A stretch of 64,000 bases of DNA from Caenicola sp034331105 (GTDB lineage Bacteria > Synergistota > Synergistia > Synergistales > Synergistaceae), in contig JAXQGB010000012.1 in NCBI GenBank assembly GCA_034331105.1, positions 248,001 to 312,000 of the forward strand. Direction: 5' to 3'. Numbering within the stretch: the stretch's first letter is position 1; the number at the start of each line of letters is the position of its first letter. Below the pieces are notes generated by a model that made no database searches, was not told where the DNA came from, and worked only from the letters and a program-made list of their open reading frames with translations. Both the position numbers and the translations under genes were made by a program. Shown here piece after piece: positions 16,671 to 25,597 of the stretch.

Positions 16671-17983
16671 TCTATGTTGCACTTGTAATACTCATGGCAT
16701 GTCTGGTGATCGGTGTTCCGGTCCCTGTCAGCTTTATGGCTTCATGCGCCTGGCTTATCTTCTTCGGAGGAGTTGATCAGGTAGGTTACCAGGCCACACA
16801 GCTTCTGCCCTATGGTTTCACACAGATGAATTCCGTCTCCCTCATCGCCATAGCAATGTTCATTCTTGCCGGCGGCATTATGGAGAGAGGCCGAATAGCT
16901 GAAAAGATGATAGATATGGTCGATGTATTCGTCGGGCATATCAGAGGTGGTCTTGGTGTAGTCGGGATCATTTCCTGTGCGATATTCGGATCCATCTGCG
17001 GAGCTGCCTGCGCTACCCTTTCATGCATAGGTGCGATCATGTTTCCACGTTTCAAAGCCGGAGGTTACCCGATGGGTCATGCCTGTGCCCTCATGGCGAA
17101 CGCATCCCTTCTGGGCCTTCTGATACCCCCGAACGCGACCCTGATCATCTTTGCATGGATAAGCGGCATTTCTGTTCTTGCATGCTTCCTTTCGACCATA
17201 GGCCCAGGGATCGTGACTATAATCCTTCTGAGCGTGGTAAACCTCTGGATGCTTCGCAATAACAAAGATGTTCTTGTTAAACAGAAGCGTTCCCCTAAAG
17301 AACGCTATGAAATGTTCATGAAACGCGGTCGTCTTGCTATCCCTGCTCTTTTCATGCCGTTCATGGTACTGGGAGGCATTTACGGAGGAGTAATGACTAC
17401 AACGGAAGCATCCGCCCTCGCTGTCGTATACTGTATCCCCATAGGACTCTTCGTCTATAAGGGACTGAACTGGAAATCGCTTTTCAACATAGTGGTCGAA
17501 GGCTCTATCACGACGGGAGTCATCATGGTAATGCTCTATTCCGTTTCCATGCTCTCAAGGCTCTACATCCTTGAAGACCTTCCCGGCAAGGTGCTCGATC
17601 TCTTCTATTCGATATCGACCAACCCCTATATTATCATGTTCATGATAAACATATTCCTGGTCCTTATGGGGATGCTCATGGATGACATAAGCGTAGTTGT
17701 TCTTACAACGCCGATCCTGCTTCCGATAATAGTGAAACTGGGAGTAGATCCTGTACACTATGCTGCAATAGTGGGAGTAAACACGGCACTGGGTTGCATT
17801 ACACCACCCTGCGCTCCTGTGCTTTACCTTAGCGGAAGGGTGGGCGGGGCCTCTATCAATGAGATAATGAAACCGGCCCTGACGTTCATGTTCCTCTGCT
17901 GGATCCCTGTACTTGCTGTAACTGCTTATATTCCCAGGGTTTCGCTCTTCCTGCCCCACATAATACTGGGACACCCCTGGTAA
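16667..17983 (+). CDS. TRAP transporter large membrane subunit (DctM)
   Basis: A 438-residue membrane protein with about 12 segments. It forms the transport channel of the TRAP system and couples import to a sodium or proton gradient. Family blocks include LIAIAMFILAGGIMERG near residue 60, the GSICGAACATLSCIG re-entrant segment near residue 108, and LIPPNATLI near residue 150. GCITPPCAPVLYLSG near residue 375 is the matching second half. It overlaps dctQ by four bases and is followed by a strong hairpin terminator. Confidence 0.95.
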   Translation: MIYVALVILMACLVIGVPVPVSFMASCAWLIFFGGVDQVGYQATQLLPYGFTQMNSVSLIAIAMFILAGGIMERGRIAEKMIDMVDVFVGHIRGGLGVVGIISCAIFGSICGAACATLSCIGAIMFPRFKAGGYPMGHACALMANASLLGLLIPPNATLIIFAWISGISVLACFLSTIGPGIVTIILLSVVNLWMLRNNKDVLVKQKRSPKERYEMFMKRGRLAIPALFMPFMVLGGIYGGVMTTTEASALAVVYCIPIGLFVYKGLNWKSLFNIVVEGSITTGVIMVMLYSVSMLSRLYILEDLPGKVLDLFYSISTNPYIIMFMINIFLVLMGMLMDDISVVVLTTPILLPIIVKLGVDPVHYAAIVGVNTALGCITPPCAPVLYLSGRVGGASINEIMKPALTFMFLCWIPVLAVTAYIPRVSLFLPHIILGHPW

Positions 17984-18010
17984 GAATAGAAGAGACGATC
18001 GGTAATAATC

Positions 18011-18047
18011 ATTGAAGCTCCCGCCTAAGGCTGGGGCTTCAATTTTT
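18011..18047 (+). terminator. Terminator after dctM
   Basis: ATTGAAGC and GCTTCAAT, plus neighbouring C-G pairs, form a long stem around 18023-18034, followed by five T. It ends the TRAP PQM transcript. Confidence 0.85.
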
Positions 18048-18176
18048 ATAAATATTAATACTCCCCTGCCTAATAGGCATATATGCGCAAATACGTCCTA
18101 TTTTGAAGAGGAGAAGACAGAATCTGATATAATATTCACTCAAACATATGAAGTATTTAAGACAGGAAGCGATGAT

Positions 18177-18449
18177 GTGTTTTTTTACAAGGACCTATTT
18201 GCATCTCTATGTTTCATATTTTTTGGTTTGGCTCTTGCCTTTAATGACGCCTACTTTTATTTCGGTGCGATGATGTGTGCATGCATTTCAACTACAGCTC
18301 ACAGAAAAAAATGGCCCGATCCGCTATGGGCGACTTTGATGATGGAAGATATAAGTGCCAGATTTGAGTCATTGAAAAGACGCCATTTCCCTAAAAAAGA
18401 ATTTTCAAAAGAGGATGATATAGGTCCCCTGCCTCCGTTGGAAGAATAA
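18177..18449 (+). CDS. Small hypothetical membrane protein
   Basis: I do not recognise this protein. The frame is open much further upstream, but its first part overlaps the dctM terminator, so a start there is unlikely. A GTG at 18177 with AGGA nine bases upstream gives 90 residues. One hydrophobic stretch (residues 7-33, with FIFFGLALAF) is followed by a charged tail ending in GPLPPLEE. A TATAAT-like element at 18128-18133 may drive it. It lies between dctM and the second dctP, but no link to transport is shown. The start is uncertain; the tail composition looks truly coding. Confidence 0.5.
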   Translation: MFFYKDLFASLCFIFFGLALAFNDAYFYFGAMMCACISTTAHRKKWPDPLWATLMMEDISARFESLKRRHFPKKEFSKEDDIGPLPPLEE

Positions 18450-18485
18450 TTTCAAGGTCAATAACAACAGAATATCGAAATTGAT

Positions 18486-18522
18486 ATATCACGCCATTCA
18501 TTTTTGTGCGTGATATTTTTTT
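18486..18522 (+). terminator. Terminator of the small membrane protein gene
   Basis: ATATCACGC (18486-18494) pairs perfectly with GCGTGATAT (18508-18516), followed by a run of T. Confidence 0.85.
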
Positions 18523-18692
18523 GCAAAAAATGCTTATTTTCCTTTCCCCATAATCTGTAATTATAAGCAGCTGATGTCACCGGTACTGCAACAGAGAGCA
18601 GAAAACGCTCTCAGTATCTGGTGTTGAATCACATATTCAAAATTATAAATATAATAAACTCTCATGGAAAATGATAGTTAAATAGTCTTTCC

Positions 18693-18724
18693 TTGACAAC
18701 AAGTTCTAACTGATATATCTTGTT
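18693..18724 (+). promoter_or_regulatory. Promoter and dyad upstream of dctP copy 2
   Basis: A perfect -35 TTGACA (18693-18698) and TATCTT after 17 bases, or TATATC after 15. AACAAG (18698-18703) and CTTGTT (18719-18724) form an inverted repeat across the spacer and -10, which could be an operator. The leader to the gene is about 175 bases. Confidence 0.45.
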
Positions 18725-18902
18725 AAGCACATAAAACGAAAGTTAAAAAGAAAAAATGAAATTCACAGAAAAAGATATGGCATGTTACGCAATTATGCCT
18801 ATTATTCAAATAATGTGAATTTGTAAACAAGCAATAATAAATATCAGCTAGATCTTGTAACTGTCGAATCACGAACCAAAATTTGAGAGGAGAATATAAA
18901 CC

Positions 18903-19916
18903 ATGAAAAGCACCAAAAAGCTAGCTCTTGTTCTTGCTGCGATCATGATCCTTATCGCAATGGTATCCGCCGCATCAGCAGCTGAGACGACACTTCGTTT
19001 TGCAGGACAGTTCCCGCCTGACCATACCGCAACCGGATTCATGAAAGAAGTTGCCAAAGAAGTAATTGCGAAGAGCAACGGACGCATCGACGTCAAAATC
19101 TTCCCCGCTAACCAGCTTGGAGACTATACGCTTGTTTATGAAGAGCTTATCCGAGGGACCATAGATATGGCTCTTATCTCTGTTCCCAGTCAGTTCGACC
19201 CAAGAATGGAACTCGTTTACATCAACGGTTTTGTTACAGGTTACGATGGGATAAAGAAAGCCTTCCAGCCTAAAGGATGGATCGCCACGAAGATGGATGA
19301 GTTCCACACAAGGCTCGGAGTAAAGTTCCTTGGTTTCAACGTTGAAGGAATGATCGGGCTTGGAAGCACAAAACCAGTAAGGGATCCCCTTAACCCAAAA
19401 GTTAATAAGGGCGTGCTGACAAGAGTTCCCTTTATGGACGTTTACAAGACAGGTGTAGAGGCAATGGGCTACAAAACCATCTCTCTTCCCTATGCAGATA
19501 TCTTCCAGGCAATGCAGACAGGTGTATGCGATGCAGTATCTTCCATCCCTCCGGCACTGGCATACACTGTCCTTAAGGATGCCATGAAGTATTGGTACCA
19601 GACAAACTACTCGCTTGAAAACGAATCATATCTCATGAGCCAGAAGACATGGGGCAAACTCAAGCCGGCAGATCAGAAGATCATTTTTGACGCCGTGACC
19701 AAGGTTGCCGCGAAGTCCATCGATCAGGCTAAGAAAGATGACGCATACTACATGGACCTAATGAGGAAAAAAGGGATCAAGGTCTACACATACACAGACA
19801 AAGAACTTGCTCCTATCCAGGATGCGATCTCAAAGAGCTGGGTCAAGCTTGAAGCCAACATGGGCAAGGATCTTATGAATGAGTTCCGTAAGCAGTTTGC
19901 CCCCAAGAGCAAATAG
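18903..19916 (+). CDS. TRAP transporter solute-binding protein (DctP), copy 2
   Basis: A 337-residue paralogue of the protein at 14972, alike along its whole length: FAGQFPPDHTAT, FPANQLGDYTLVYEELIRGT, PLNPKVNKGVLTRVPFMDVY. A signal peptide ends at about SAAE. The ligand-side segments differ (SSIPPALAY against DGYPVAAAY in copy 1), so specificity may differ. It has its own promoter and terminator and no membrane subunit genes of its own, so it probably shares the QM pair encoded just upstream. GAGAGGAG precedes the ATG. Confidence 0.92.
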   Translation: MKSTKKLALVLAAIMILIAMVSAASAAETTLRFAGQFPPDHTATGFMKEVAKEVIAKSNGRIDVKIFPANQLGDYTLVYEELIRGTIDMALISVPSQFDPRMELVYINGFVTGYDGIKKAFQPKGWIATKMDEFHTRLGVKFLGFNVEGMIGLGSTKPVRDPLNPKVNKGVLTRVPFMDVYKTGVEAMGYKTISLPYADIFQAMQTGVCDAVSSIPPALAYTVLKDAMKYWYQTNYSLENESYLMSQKTWGKLKPADQKIIFDAVTKVAAKSIDQAKKDDAYYMDLMRKKGIKVYTYTDKELAPIQDAISKSWVKLEANMGKDLMNEFRKQFAPKSK

Positions 19917-19945
19917 TTAAAAGGCCACAACAGTTCAATATAATT

Positions 19946-19979
19946 AGGGGCGGGGCATATTTATTGTCCCGCCTCTTTC
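19946..19979 (+). terminator. Terminator after dctP copy 2
   Basis: AGGGGCGGG (19946-19954) pairs with CCCGCCTCT (19968-19976) with one G-T pair, then T-rich sequence. It separates convergent genes. Confidence 0.8.
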
Positions 19980-19993
19980 TGTAATCTCTGCTG

Positions 19994-21097
19994 TTATTTC
20001 TGCGTTGTTATTATTTCAAGGATATCTCCGGCTGCACTTGGTTTTGAAAATCTTTCAATTCCTTCGGTCATACTCTCCAGAACCAGAGGGTTTTCCAGTA
20101 TTTCCATAGCTTCTTCTGATGTCTTGCTGCTGTTTTTTAAGCGCCTCGCTGCATTACTGCCGCATAGGATATCCATATTGAGCTGTTCCTGTCCCGGAAT
20201 GGGCTCCATGAGAAGAAGTGGGAGTTTTGCAGAAAGAGCCTCAGAGAGAGAGAGCCCTCCGGGTTTCATGACGGCGAGGTCCGAAGCGCTGTAATAATCA
20301 GGCATGTTGTCCACGAATGACATGATCCTGATGTTTTCATTACTGCTGTATTTTGAGGAGAGTTTTTTGTAAAGCTGTGAATTGTTCCCGCAGATGACTA
20401 AGGTCTGAAGATCTTTTTCTTCCGCAAGGGAGTCTGTTACATCGATAACAGGGCCGGCGCCGATTCCCCCTCCTGTCACGAGTATGGTCTTCCGTCCCAT
20501 ATTGAGTCCAAGCCGCTCCCTCGCTGTTTTTTTTGAAATTAGACAACTGTATTTTCTAGAAACCGGGATCCCCGTATTGAAAACGTTGCCGATGCCATCC
20601 ATCCTGTATTGTTCAAGTGCAGCCTCGCTTGCCGTAAATGATGCAGAAAAAACGGGGCTTCTCTGAAAACGGTGAGTTACAAAATCAGTGTTTACGTAGT
20701 ATACAGGTATTTTCAGGCGATTTCTTGAAGCAAAGAGCGAGGCTCCGAAGTAATGGGTGAAGACAACTGCCTCTGCCCCGGAAGAGTAGACCAGGTCTTC
20801 GATCCTCGGAAGGTAAATGCTGCACAGAAGTGAATGGATATGATCGAAGACGGATGCCTGAACGGAGGGTTTATCTGACCCCCAGTAAAACCTGCCCCAA
20901 ACCCAGGGAGCGTGGCGAGCTACAAGCAGATAGCCCTTTGAAACAGTTCCGCGCAGCCATGAAGGCAAGACTTCGAGCACGTCAAGGCACATCGCAGTAT
21001 TTTCGGAGCTGCTTTCTAAAAACCACTCTTTCAAATTCTCAGCAGCGGCTTTATGCCCAGTTCCCTCGGAGGCGTAAAGAAAGGCTATCGATCTCAA
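19994..21097 (-). CDS. Glycosyltransferase, MGDG-synthase / UgtP-like
   Basis: A 367-residue GT28-type enzyme like those that glucosylate or galactosylate diacylglycerol. The N-terminal acceptor domain begins IAFLYASEGTGHKAAAENL, the family hallmark. The nucleotide-sugar domain shows TILVTGGGIGAG near residue 205 and MKPGGLSLSEAL near residue 285. It is probably a peripheral inner-membrane enzyme making a glycolipid, though the acceptor is unproven. The TTG start overlaps the stop of the DHH gene by a few bases, so the two are coupled. Confidence 0.85.
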   Translation of the reverse strand: MRSIAFLYASEGTGHKAAAENLKEWFLESSSENTAMCLDVLEVLPSWLRGTVSKGYLLVARHAPWVWGRFYWGSDKPSVQASVFDHIHSLLCSIYLPRIEDLVYSSGAEAVVFTHYFGASLFASRNRLKIPVYYVNTDFVTHRFQRSPVFSASFTASEAALEQYRMDGIGNVFNTGIPVSRKYSCLISKKTARERLGLNMGRKTILVTGGGIGAGPVIDVTDSLAEEKDLQTLVICGNNSQLYKKLSSKYSSNENIRIMSFVDNMPDYYSASDLAVMKPGGLSLSEALSAKLPLLLMEPIPGQEQLNMDILCGSNAARRLKNSSKTSEEAMEILENPLVLESMTEGIERFSKPSAAGDILEIITTQK

Positions 21098-22104
21098 ATT
21101 TTATCAAGTCCTTTAAACAGGTCCCTAAGTGTTACATTAGGGGTTTCGGTCCTTTCTTTCTCCTGTTTTATGGCAGCCAGTACGGACTCACGTATCTGAT
21201 CCTCATTATAGCTGTAGGGAAAATAGAGTGCGGCAGCATCTCCATGACCGCCGCCCCGGATCTTTTTGCCGTCTTTTAGCAGGGTTATTATTTTTCCGGC
21301 AAGTCCGTCGCGGCTGCGAAGCGAAAGAGCCCAGTCGCCCCCCATCCTCTTTGCAGAAACTGCGGCCAGCAGCGGAGGATTAGGATCCCTGTCAAGTATC
21401 AGTCCGCAGAAGTCCGAAACGTCCCCGAATTCGAGCAACCCGTCTCCAACAAATGAGAGATCATCTCCGGTCCTCAATATCCCGGCCTTTGCATGCTCGA
21501 ACCTCTCTTCCTGGAGGTCGACAAAATTCTGTGCTGAATCCCTCTCTCCTTTGGTCAGTCCGGCAGAGGGATCTGAGACCAGCCTCATCAGCACTCCCCA
21601 TGGTCCGCATATTGTCACGAGACCCTGCCAGAGACGGCTTTCAGGGATCTCTCCAAGCCATAGATCCCTGTCGTTCGTTATTTTTATAAGAGGCTCAATT
21701 TCTTCAACGATCTTTCTCGTACTGTCATCCAGCTTTTGTTCCCTCAGCCATCTCCAATATACCATCGCCGCGCAGTACCCGGTATCGACTACAGCCCATT
21801 TCCTGTTGCCGTACCTGTCATAGGTGCTTTTGTGATGGTCAAATACAAAAGGAGGACTGCCTTCAGTGAAAGTCCGGTCAATTTGGTCAACGGTCTGTTC
21901 CCGTTGGCAAAAAAGATCGAGAACGGTGAGCTTTTGACCTGAATCAAGCGATTCCAGTATGGCATTGTCGATTTCACCGTAACCCATGAGCGAGACTTTT
22001 ATCGGCAGCCCGGACGACCTGTTTGCATGCCAGGCAAGAGCCGCGGAGACGACCCCGTCGAGGTCGGTGTGGCTAATTATATGAAGCACGTTTTCGGTCT
22101 GCAA
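21094..22104 (-). CDS. DHH-family phosphoesterase
   Basis: A 336-residue DHH/DHHA1-type protein. HTDLDGVVSAAL near residue 12 gives the first metal motif, DHHKSTYDR near residue 88 is the DHH motif itself, and RGGGHGDAAAL near residue 295 is the substrate-binding GGGH motif of DHHA1. Relatives cleave oligonucleotides or cyclic dinucleotide products. There are no membrane or PAS/GGDEF domains, so it is not GdpP. It starts with TTG, with GGGAGG eight bases upstream. It overlaps the glycosyltransferase gene, though the functional link is unclear. Confidence 0.8.
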   Translation of the reverse strand: MQTENVLHIISHTDLDGVVSAALAWHANRSSGLPIKVSLMGYGEIDNAILESLDSGQKLTVLDLFCQREQTVDQIDRTFTEGSPPFVFDHHKSTYDRYGNRKWAVVDTGYCAAMVYWRWLREQKLDDSTRKIVEEIEPLIKITNDRDLWLGEIPESRLWQGLVTICGPWGVLMRLVSDPSAGLTKGERDSAQNFVDLQEERFEHAKAGILRTGDDLSFVGDGLLEFGDVSDFCGLILDRDPNPPLLAAVSAKRMGGDWALSLRSRDGLAGKIITLLKDGKKIRGGGHGDAAALYFPYSYNEDQIRESVLAAIKQEKERTETPNVTLRDLFKGLDKI

Positions 22105-22183
22105 TTATGGTTCCTCCCTGCAAAAGTGCATTTGCACCTAATTTTACAGCATCATTGGCTAAAATTACATTAGGACAGCTTTA

Positions 22184-22212
22184 TTGCAGCACATTCGGGC
22201 TCAGGTTATAAT
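22184..22212 (+). promoter_or_regulatory. Promoter of the phosphate operon
   Basis: TTGCAG, a 17-base gap, then a perfect TATAAT. The leader to the ppx start is about 40 bases. Confidence 0.7.
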
Positions 22213-22258
22213 CAATTTAAAGCGTTGTCAGGATGAAATTTCAGAGGGAGCAAAGAGA

Positions 22259-23173
22259 ATGATATTAGCAGCAGTTGACATCGGAACAAACTCTGTAAAG
22301 TACCTGCTTGCGCAGGCTGACGGTGTAAAAGGTGCTACCGTCTTGAAAGATGCAGTGAAGATAACAAAACTGGGGGAAGGCTTGAGGAAATCAGGACGTA
22401 TAAGCCTGCCGGCACTTCAAAGGACGGCAGATGCAGTCGATGAATTTGTTACTGATGCCAAAAAAAACGGCGCAGATGTTATCCGAATAGTTGGGACGAT
22501 GGCTCTACGTACAGCATCCAACGCGTGTGAACTTTCAGATAAGCTAAGGGAGTTGACCGGAATTGAGACAGAGGTCCTTTCCGGAGAGGATGAGGCGCTG
22601 CTTTCTTTTTCTGGGGCTGTATCAGGCTTTGACCTGAGTAATGTTAACAGGTACTGCACGATCGATACGGGCGGAGGAAGCACAGAACTGGTATTTGCCG
22701 AAAAGGGAGAGATTGTCTGCAAAGCCAGCCTAAAAACCGGCGCACTGCTCCTCACGGAAAAATTCTTTTCAAATGATACGATTTTGGAGGAAGATCTTGA
22801 AAAAGCGGGTTATGAACTAAAACAGGTCTTTGACAGTGTAAAGCCCCCTTTCAAGGTTGATATGGCCGTTGGCATCGGAGGAAATGTCACAAGCATGGCC
22901 TCTGTTTACAAAAGGATGGAGGAATACGATCCGGAAGAAGCACACGGAACGGTCCTCCCTGAAGAAGAAGTAGAGAGACAGATAGGAGAATATTCAGTTA
23001 AAAGCCCTGAGGAAAGACGTAAAATTCCGGGTCTTGATCCGGAAAGGGCGGATATCATCCTTGCAGGCGCATGCATTATCAGATACGCAATGCGATTTGC
23101 GGGGTGCGCGGAAATAGTTGTCAGCGACAGGGGCCTGAGGCACGGCATTTTGTACAGCATGACCGGAGGATAG
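22259..23173 (+). CDS. Ppx/GppA-type exopolyphosphatase
   Basis: A 304-residue member of the Ppx/GppA group (ASKHA fold), which releases phosphate from polyphosphate or hydrolyses pppGpp. AAVDIGTNSVKYLLA at residues 4-18 is the phosphate-1 loop and IDTGGGSTELVF near residue 138 the second. VGIGGNVTSMASV near residue 203 closes the site. It is the short form, without a C-terminal HD domain. I chose the ATG at 22259 (GAGGGAG upstream). The neighbouring Na/Pi carrier and PhoU genes favour polyphosphatase over guanosine work. Confidence 0.88.
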   Translation: MILAAVDIGTNSVKYLLAQADGVKGATVLKDAVKITKLGEGLRKSGRISLPALQRTADAVDEFVTDAKKNGADVIRIVGTMALRTASNACELSDKLRELTGIETEVLSGEDEALLSFSGAVSGFDLSNVNRYCTIDTGGGSTELVFAEKGEIVCKASLKTGALLLTEKFFSNDTILEEDLEKAGYELKQVFDSVKPPFKVDMAVGIGGNVTSMASVYKRMEEYDPEEAHGTVLPEEEVERQIGEYSVKSPEERRKIPGLDPERADIILAGACIIRYAMRFAGCAEIVVSDRGLRHGILYSMTGG

Positions 23174-23205
23174 GATAAAAATCTGGAAGGTCTTTTTAAA
23201 AGGAG

Positions 23206-24816
23206 GTGCGTGAGACGGAAGCGATAAACAGTTTTGTCAGCATAACAGGCGGTCTTGCACTGTTCCTTTACGGCGCTCAGGAAAGCGCCCGTTTTTTTAG
23301 ACAGGATATCAGCGGAGGCTTAAAAGAGGGAATAGGAAGGCTCACAGGGAACAAGAGCAGGTCTTTCCTCCTTGGAGCTTTGCTTGCCGCTGTTGCGCAA
23401 AGCAGCGCGATCGCTATCTCATTTGGGATAGGTTTTGTGGATGCCGGGATACTCTTGCTTGCAGATTCCCTGATGATGGTCATGGGAGCAAGCCTGGGAG
23501 GGACTCTTGTCTCAGTCCTTCTTAGTTTCAATATTTTTGATTATGCGCCGCTCCTTTTTGCAGGAGCTTTTTTGCTTAGCAAGTTGAAAAACAGGAAGAT
23601 ACGTATGGTTGCCGGAGTTTTGAGATGCATCACCATCATTTTCCTGGGTATGATGTTTTTACGGATCGGCGCAGGATCGCTCTTTGAAGATGGTAAAGCA
23701 AGAGAGATAGCGCTCGCCTGGTCATCGTCCCCTCTTCTGATGGGTGTGTCAGCGTTTGTTTTTGCCGCTATCTTTCAAAGCAGGTCTGCGATAATAGGGC
23801 TTGGAATAGCGCTTGCTCTTTCTGATGCTCTTCCGGCTGTTTCTGCCCTGCCTATCGCTCTTGGAGCCCATCTGGGATCGTCCCTTATTGCGGTCACGGC
23901 TAGCTTTGGAGGAGGGCTGAGCGCCAGGAGGCTGGGGTTTTGCTCCTCCGTTTATTACCTTATCGGCTCTCTTGCTTTTGCCTTTATGATCCCTTCTGCC
24001 CACAGGCTTTTGAATGGCGCAGGCCTTGGTGTAGTCCAGGAGCTTGTCTATGGACAGATAATGATCGCCCTGTTTAACATAATGATCTTTCTGCCCTTTT
24101 CTTCTTTACTCAGCCGCCTTTCTGTGCGCCTGGTCAGTGCCTCCGGAGAATTGGACCAGCCGATGTATATAGAGGAGGAACTCCTTTCTGTTCCTTCCGT
24201 AGCGGTACTGCTCCTTTCAAGGGAGATGACCCGGCTTTCGAACTATATCGAAGCCTACCTGCAGATGCTGATGATACCTTCTGAGAGAGAAATGACTGTT
24301 TTTGAAAAATTGCCCGAAGCGATAGAAGAACTGAGTAAGTCATGCCAGGATTATTCCTACAGGATACGTGTGACCGCTGAAGATCCGAAACTGCAGGAAA
24401 AATTCGCGTCAGTGAGCAGAACGATGTCTATCCTCCGCTCAATGTCAAAAACTCTTTGCGGAGAGATCAGCGAGATACTTTCAGATGAAGCTGCGCATGC
24501 CGCGATCAGGGAAAGAGCAGGCAAAAAGCTCTGGAGCGAGTGGTCTGAGCATTCAGGAAAAATAATGCGTACGAGCCTGAGGGCATTTGTTATCGGCGAA
24601 AAGGGACTGATAAAGAAAACCAGGGAACTGGAAATAGAATATGGTGAGATCTGCAGGAAAATAAGGGATGAGATCACCGGCAGTTATTCTTACGGAAGGG
24701 ATATTTCCAAGGCAATAAGAGTGATATCGCTGATGCAGGGTTTCTTTGGCATGTCGAAAATACTGGCTGAGGATGAAGAACTTTATATAATGCCTGAACG
24801 CGAAAACCCCTGTTAA
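23206..24816 (+). CDS. Na/Pi cotransporter family protein with PhoU-like tail
   Basis: A 536-residue protein. The N-terminal half holds the two repeated NptA-type transport units, visible as ITGGLALFLYGAQES then AAVAQSSAIAISFG, and later AAIFQSRSAIIGLG, with QSSA/QSRSA as the family motif. The second half (from about residue 330) is helical and PhoU-like. It should import phosphate with sodium. The start is unclear: the only ordinary in-frame start, GTG at 23206, overlaps the last base of AGGAGG. An ACG at 23215 has ideal spacing. Polycistronic with ppx and phoU. Confidence 0.85.
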   Translation: MRETEAINSFVSITGGLALFLYGAQESARFFRQDISGGLKEGIGRLTGNKSRSFLLGALLAAVAQSSAIAISFGIGFVDAGILLLADSLMMVMGASLGGTLVSVLLSFNIFDYAPLLFAGAFLLSKLKNRKIRMVAGVLRCITIIFLGMMFLRIGAGSLFEDGKAREIALAWSSSPLLMGVSAFVFAAIFQSRSAIIGLGIALALSDALPAVSALPIALGAHLGSSLIAVTASFGGGLSARRLGFCSSVYYLIGSLAFAFMIPSAHRLLNGAGLGVVQELVYGQIMIALFNIMIFLPFSSLLSRLSVRLVSASGELDQPMYIEEELLSVPSVAVLLLSREMTRLSNYIEAYLQMLMIPSEREMTVFEKLPEAIEELSKSCQDYSYRIRVTAEDPKLQEKFASVSRTMSILRSMSKTLCGEISEILSDEAAHAAIRERAGKKLWSEWSEHSGKIMRTSLRAFVIGEKGLIKKTRELEIEYGEICRKIRDEITGSYSYGRDISKAIRVISLMQGFFGMSKILAEDEELYIMPERENPC

Positions 24817-24844
24817 GAATACCTTTTTGAAAGGGAAGATCAGG

Positions 24845-25597
24845 ATGAATGAAAAGACGGTCGAAGACAAAAATCAAAGCAGCGTTCAAAGTTATCTTTA
24901 CGCATCTGATAAAGAGAGACTGAGGCTTCTCGTGCAGGAGATGTCGGAAAATGCGGCAGCTTCTATTGAAAATGCAGTTCTTGCACTCAAAACGGGAGAT
25001 CCTGAACTGGCAAAAAAAGTGATAGAAGAAGACGACCTGATAGATGAAAAAGAAGAGCAGATAGATCAGGAATGTCTCTATTCGATCGCGATGAGGCAGC
25101 CTGTCAGGGAGGATCTTCGCTTTGTCTATTCAGTGATGAAGATAATCGTGGATCTTGAAAGGATAGGAGACCAGTCAGTGAATATAGCAATGAATGTGCT
25201 TGATCTTCCAAATGGCCTTCACTTTCCTGAAGAGATCATTCCATTCGTGGAGAGAATGGCCGAGGAAAACATCAGGATGATCAGGGAAGTGACGGACGCC
25301 TTTGCCGGGGACGATGAAACGGTCATCTGTACTGCAAGGGACCGCAGAAAGGCGATCAAGGGTATAAGGAAAAACGCGGTATCAAAGATCGATGTGCTGT
25401 TAGGATCCGAAAAGGCGTGTGAAAGCGATAAGCTGAAGCTTTTCTGTATAGTGATCCTTACTCTGAGGCATCTCTCGCGTGTCTCTGACCACGTGCTTAA
25501 CCTTGCAGAAAGGGTCTCTTTCATCGCTACCGGGATATCGCCGCTTACGCTGAAAAGGGCGCAGGAAAAAATAAACTCAGTCGCTAAAGACAGCTGA
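24845..25597 (+). CDS. PhoU-family phosphate regulator
   Basis: A 250-residue protein with two three-helix PhoU repeats. LRLLVQEMSENAAASIENAV near residue 25 and DLERIGDQSVNIA near residue 107 form the first, and HLSRVSDHVLNLAER near residue 222 the second; the E/DxxD-type residues bind metal clusters. It probably controls the adjacent Na/Pi carrier in response to phosphate. The ATG at 24845 is preferred over an upstream TTG. Its end overlaps the convergent MATE gene by 21 bases. Confidence 0.88.
   Translation: MNEKTVEDKNQSSVQSYLYASDKERLRLLVQEMSENAAASIENAVLALKTGDPELAKKVIEEDDLIDEKEEQIDQECLYSIAMRQPVREDLRFVYSVMKIIVDLERIGDQSVNIAMNVLDLPNGLHFPEEIIPFVERMAEENIRMIREVTDAFAGDDETVICTARDRRKAIKGIRKNAVSKIDVLLGSEKACESDKLKLFCIVILTLRHLSRVSDHVLNLAERVSFIATGISPLTLKRAQEKINSVAKDS

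Larger units (their letters stand above)
18450..18902. other. Intergenic region before the second dctP
   Basis: 453 AT-rich bases with a hairpin terminator (18486-18522), a promoter candidate (18693-18721) carrying a dyad, and a long leader. No gene or known RNA is seen in it. Confidence 0.6.

Noticed and set aside
18012..18176. N-terminal extension of the small membrane protein
   Set aside because: The frame is open but its start codon lies in the dctM terminator hairpin, with no ribosome site.
23749..24003. Basic minus-strand protein inside the Na/Pi gene
   Set aside because: Shadow frame of a well-supported membrane protein gene, with no start signal.
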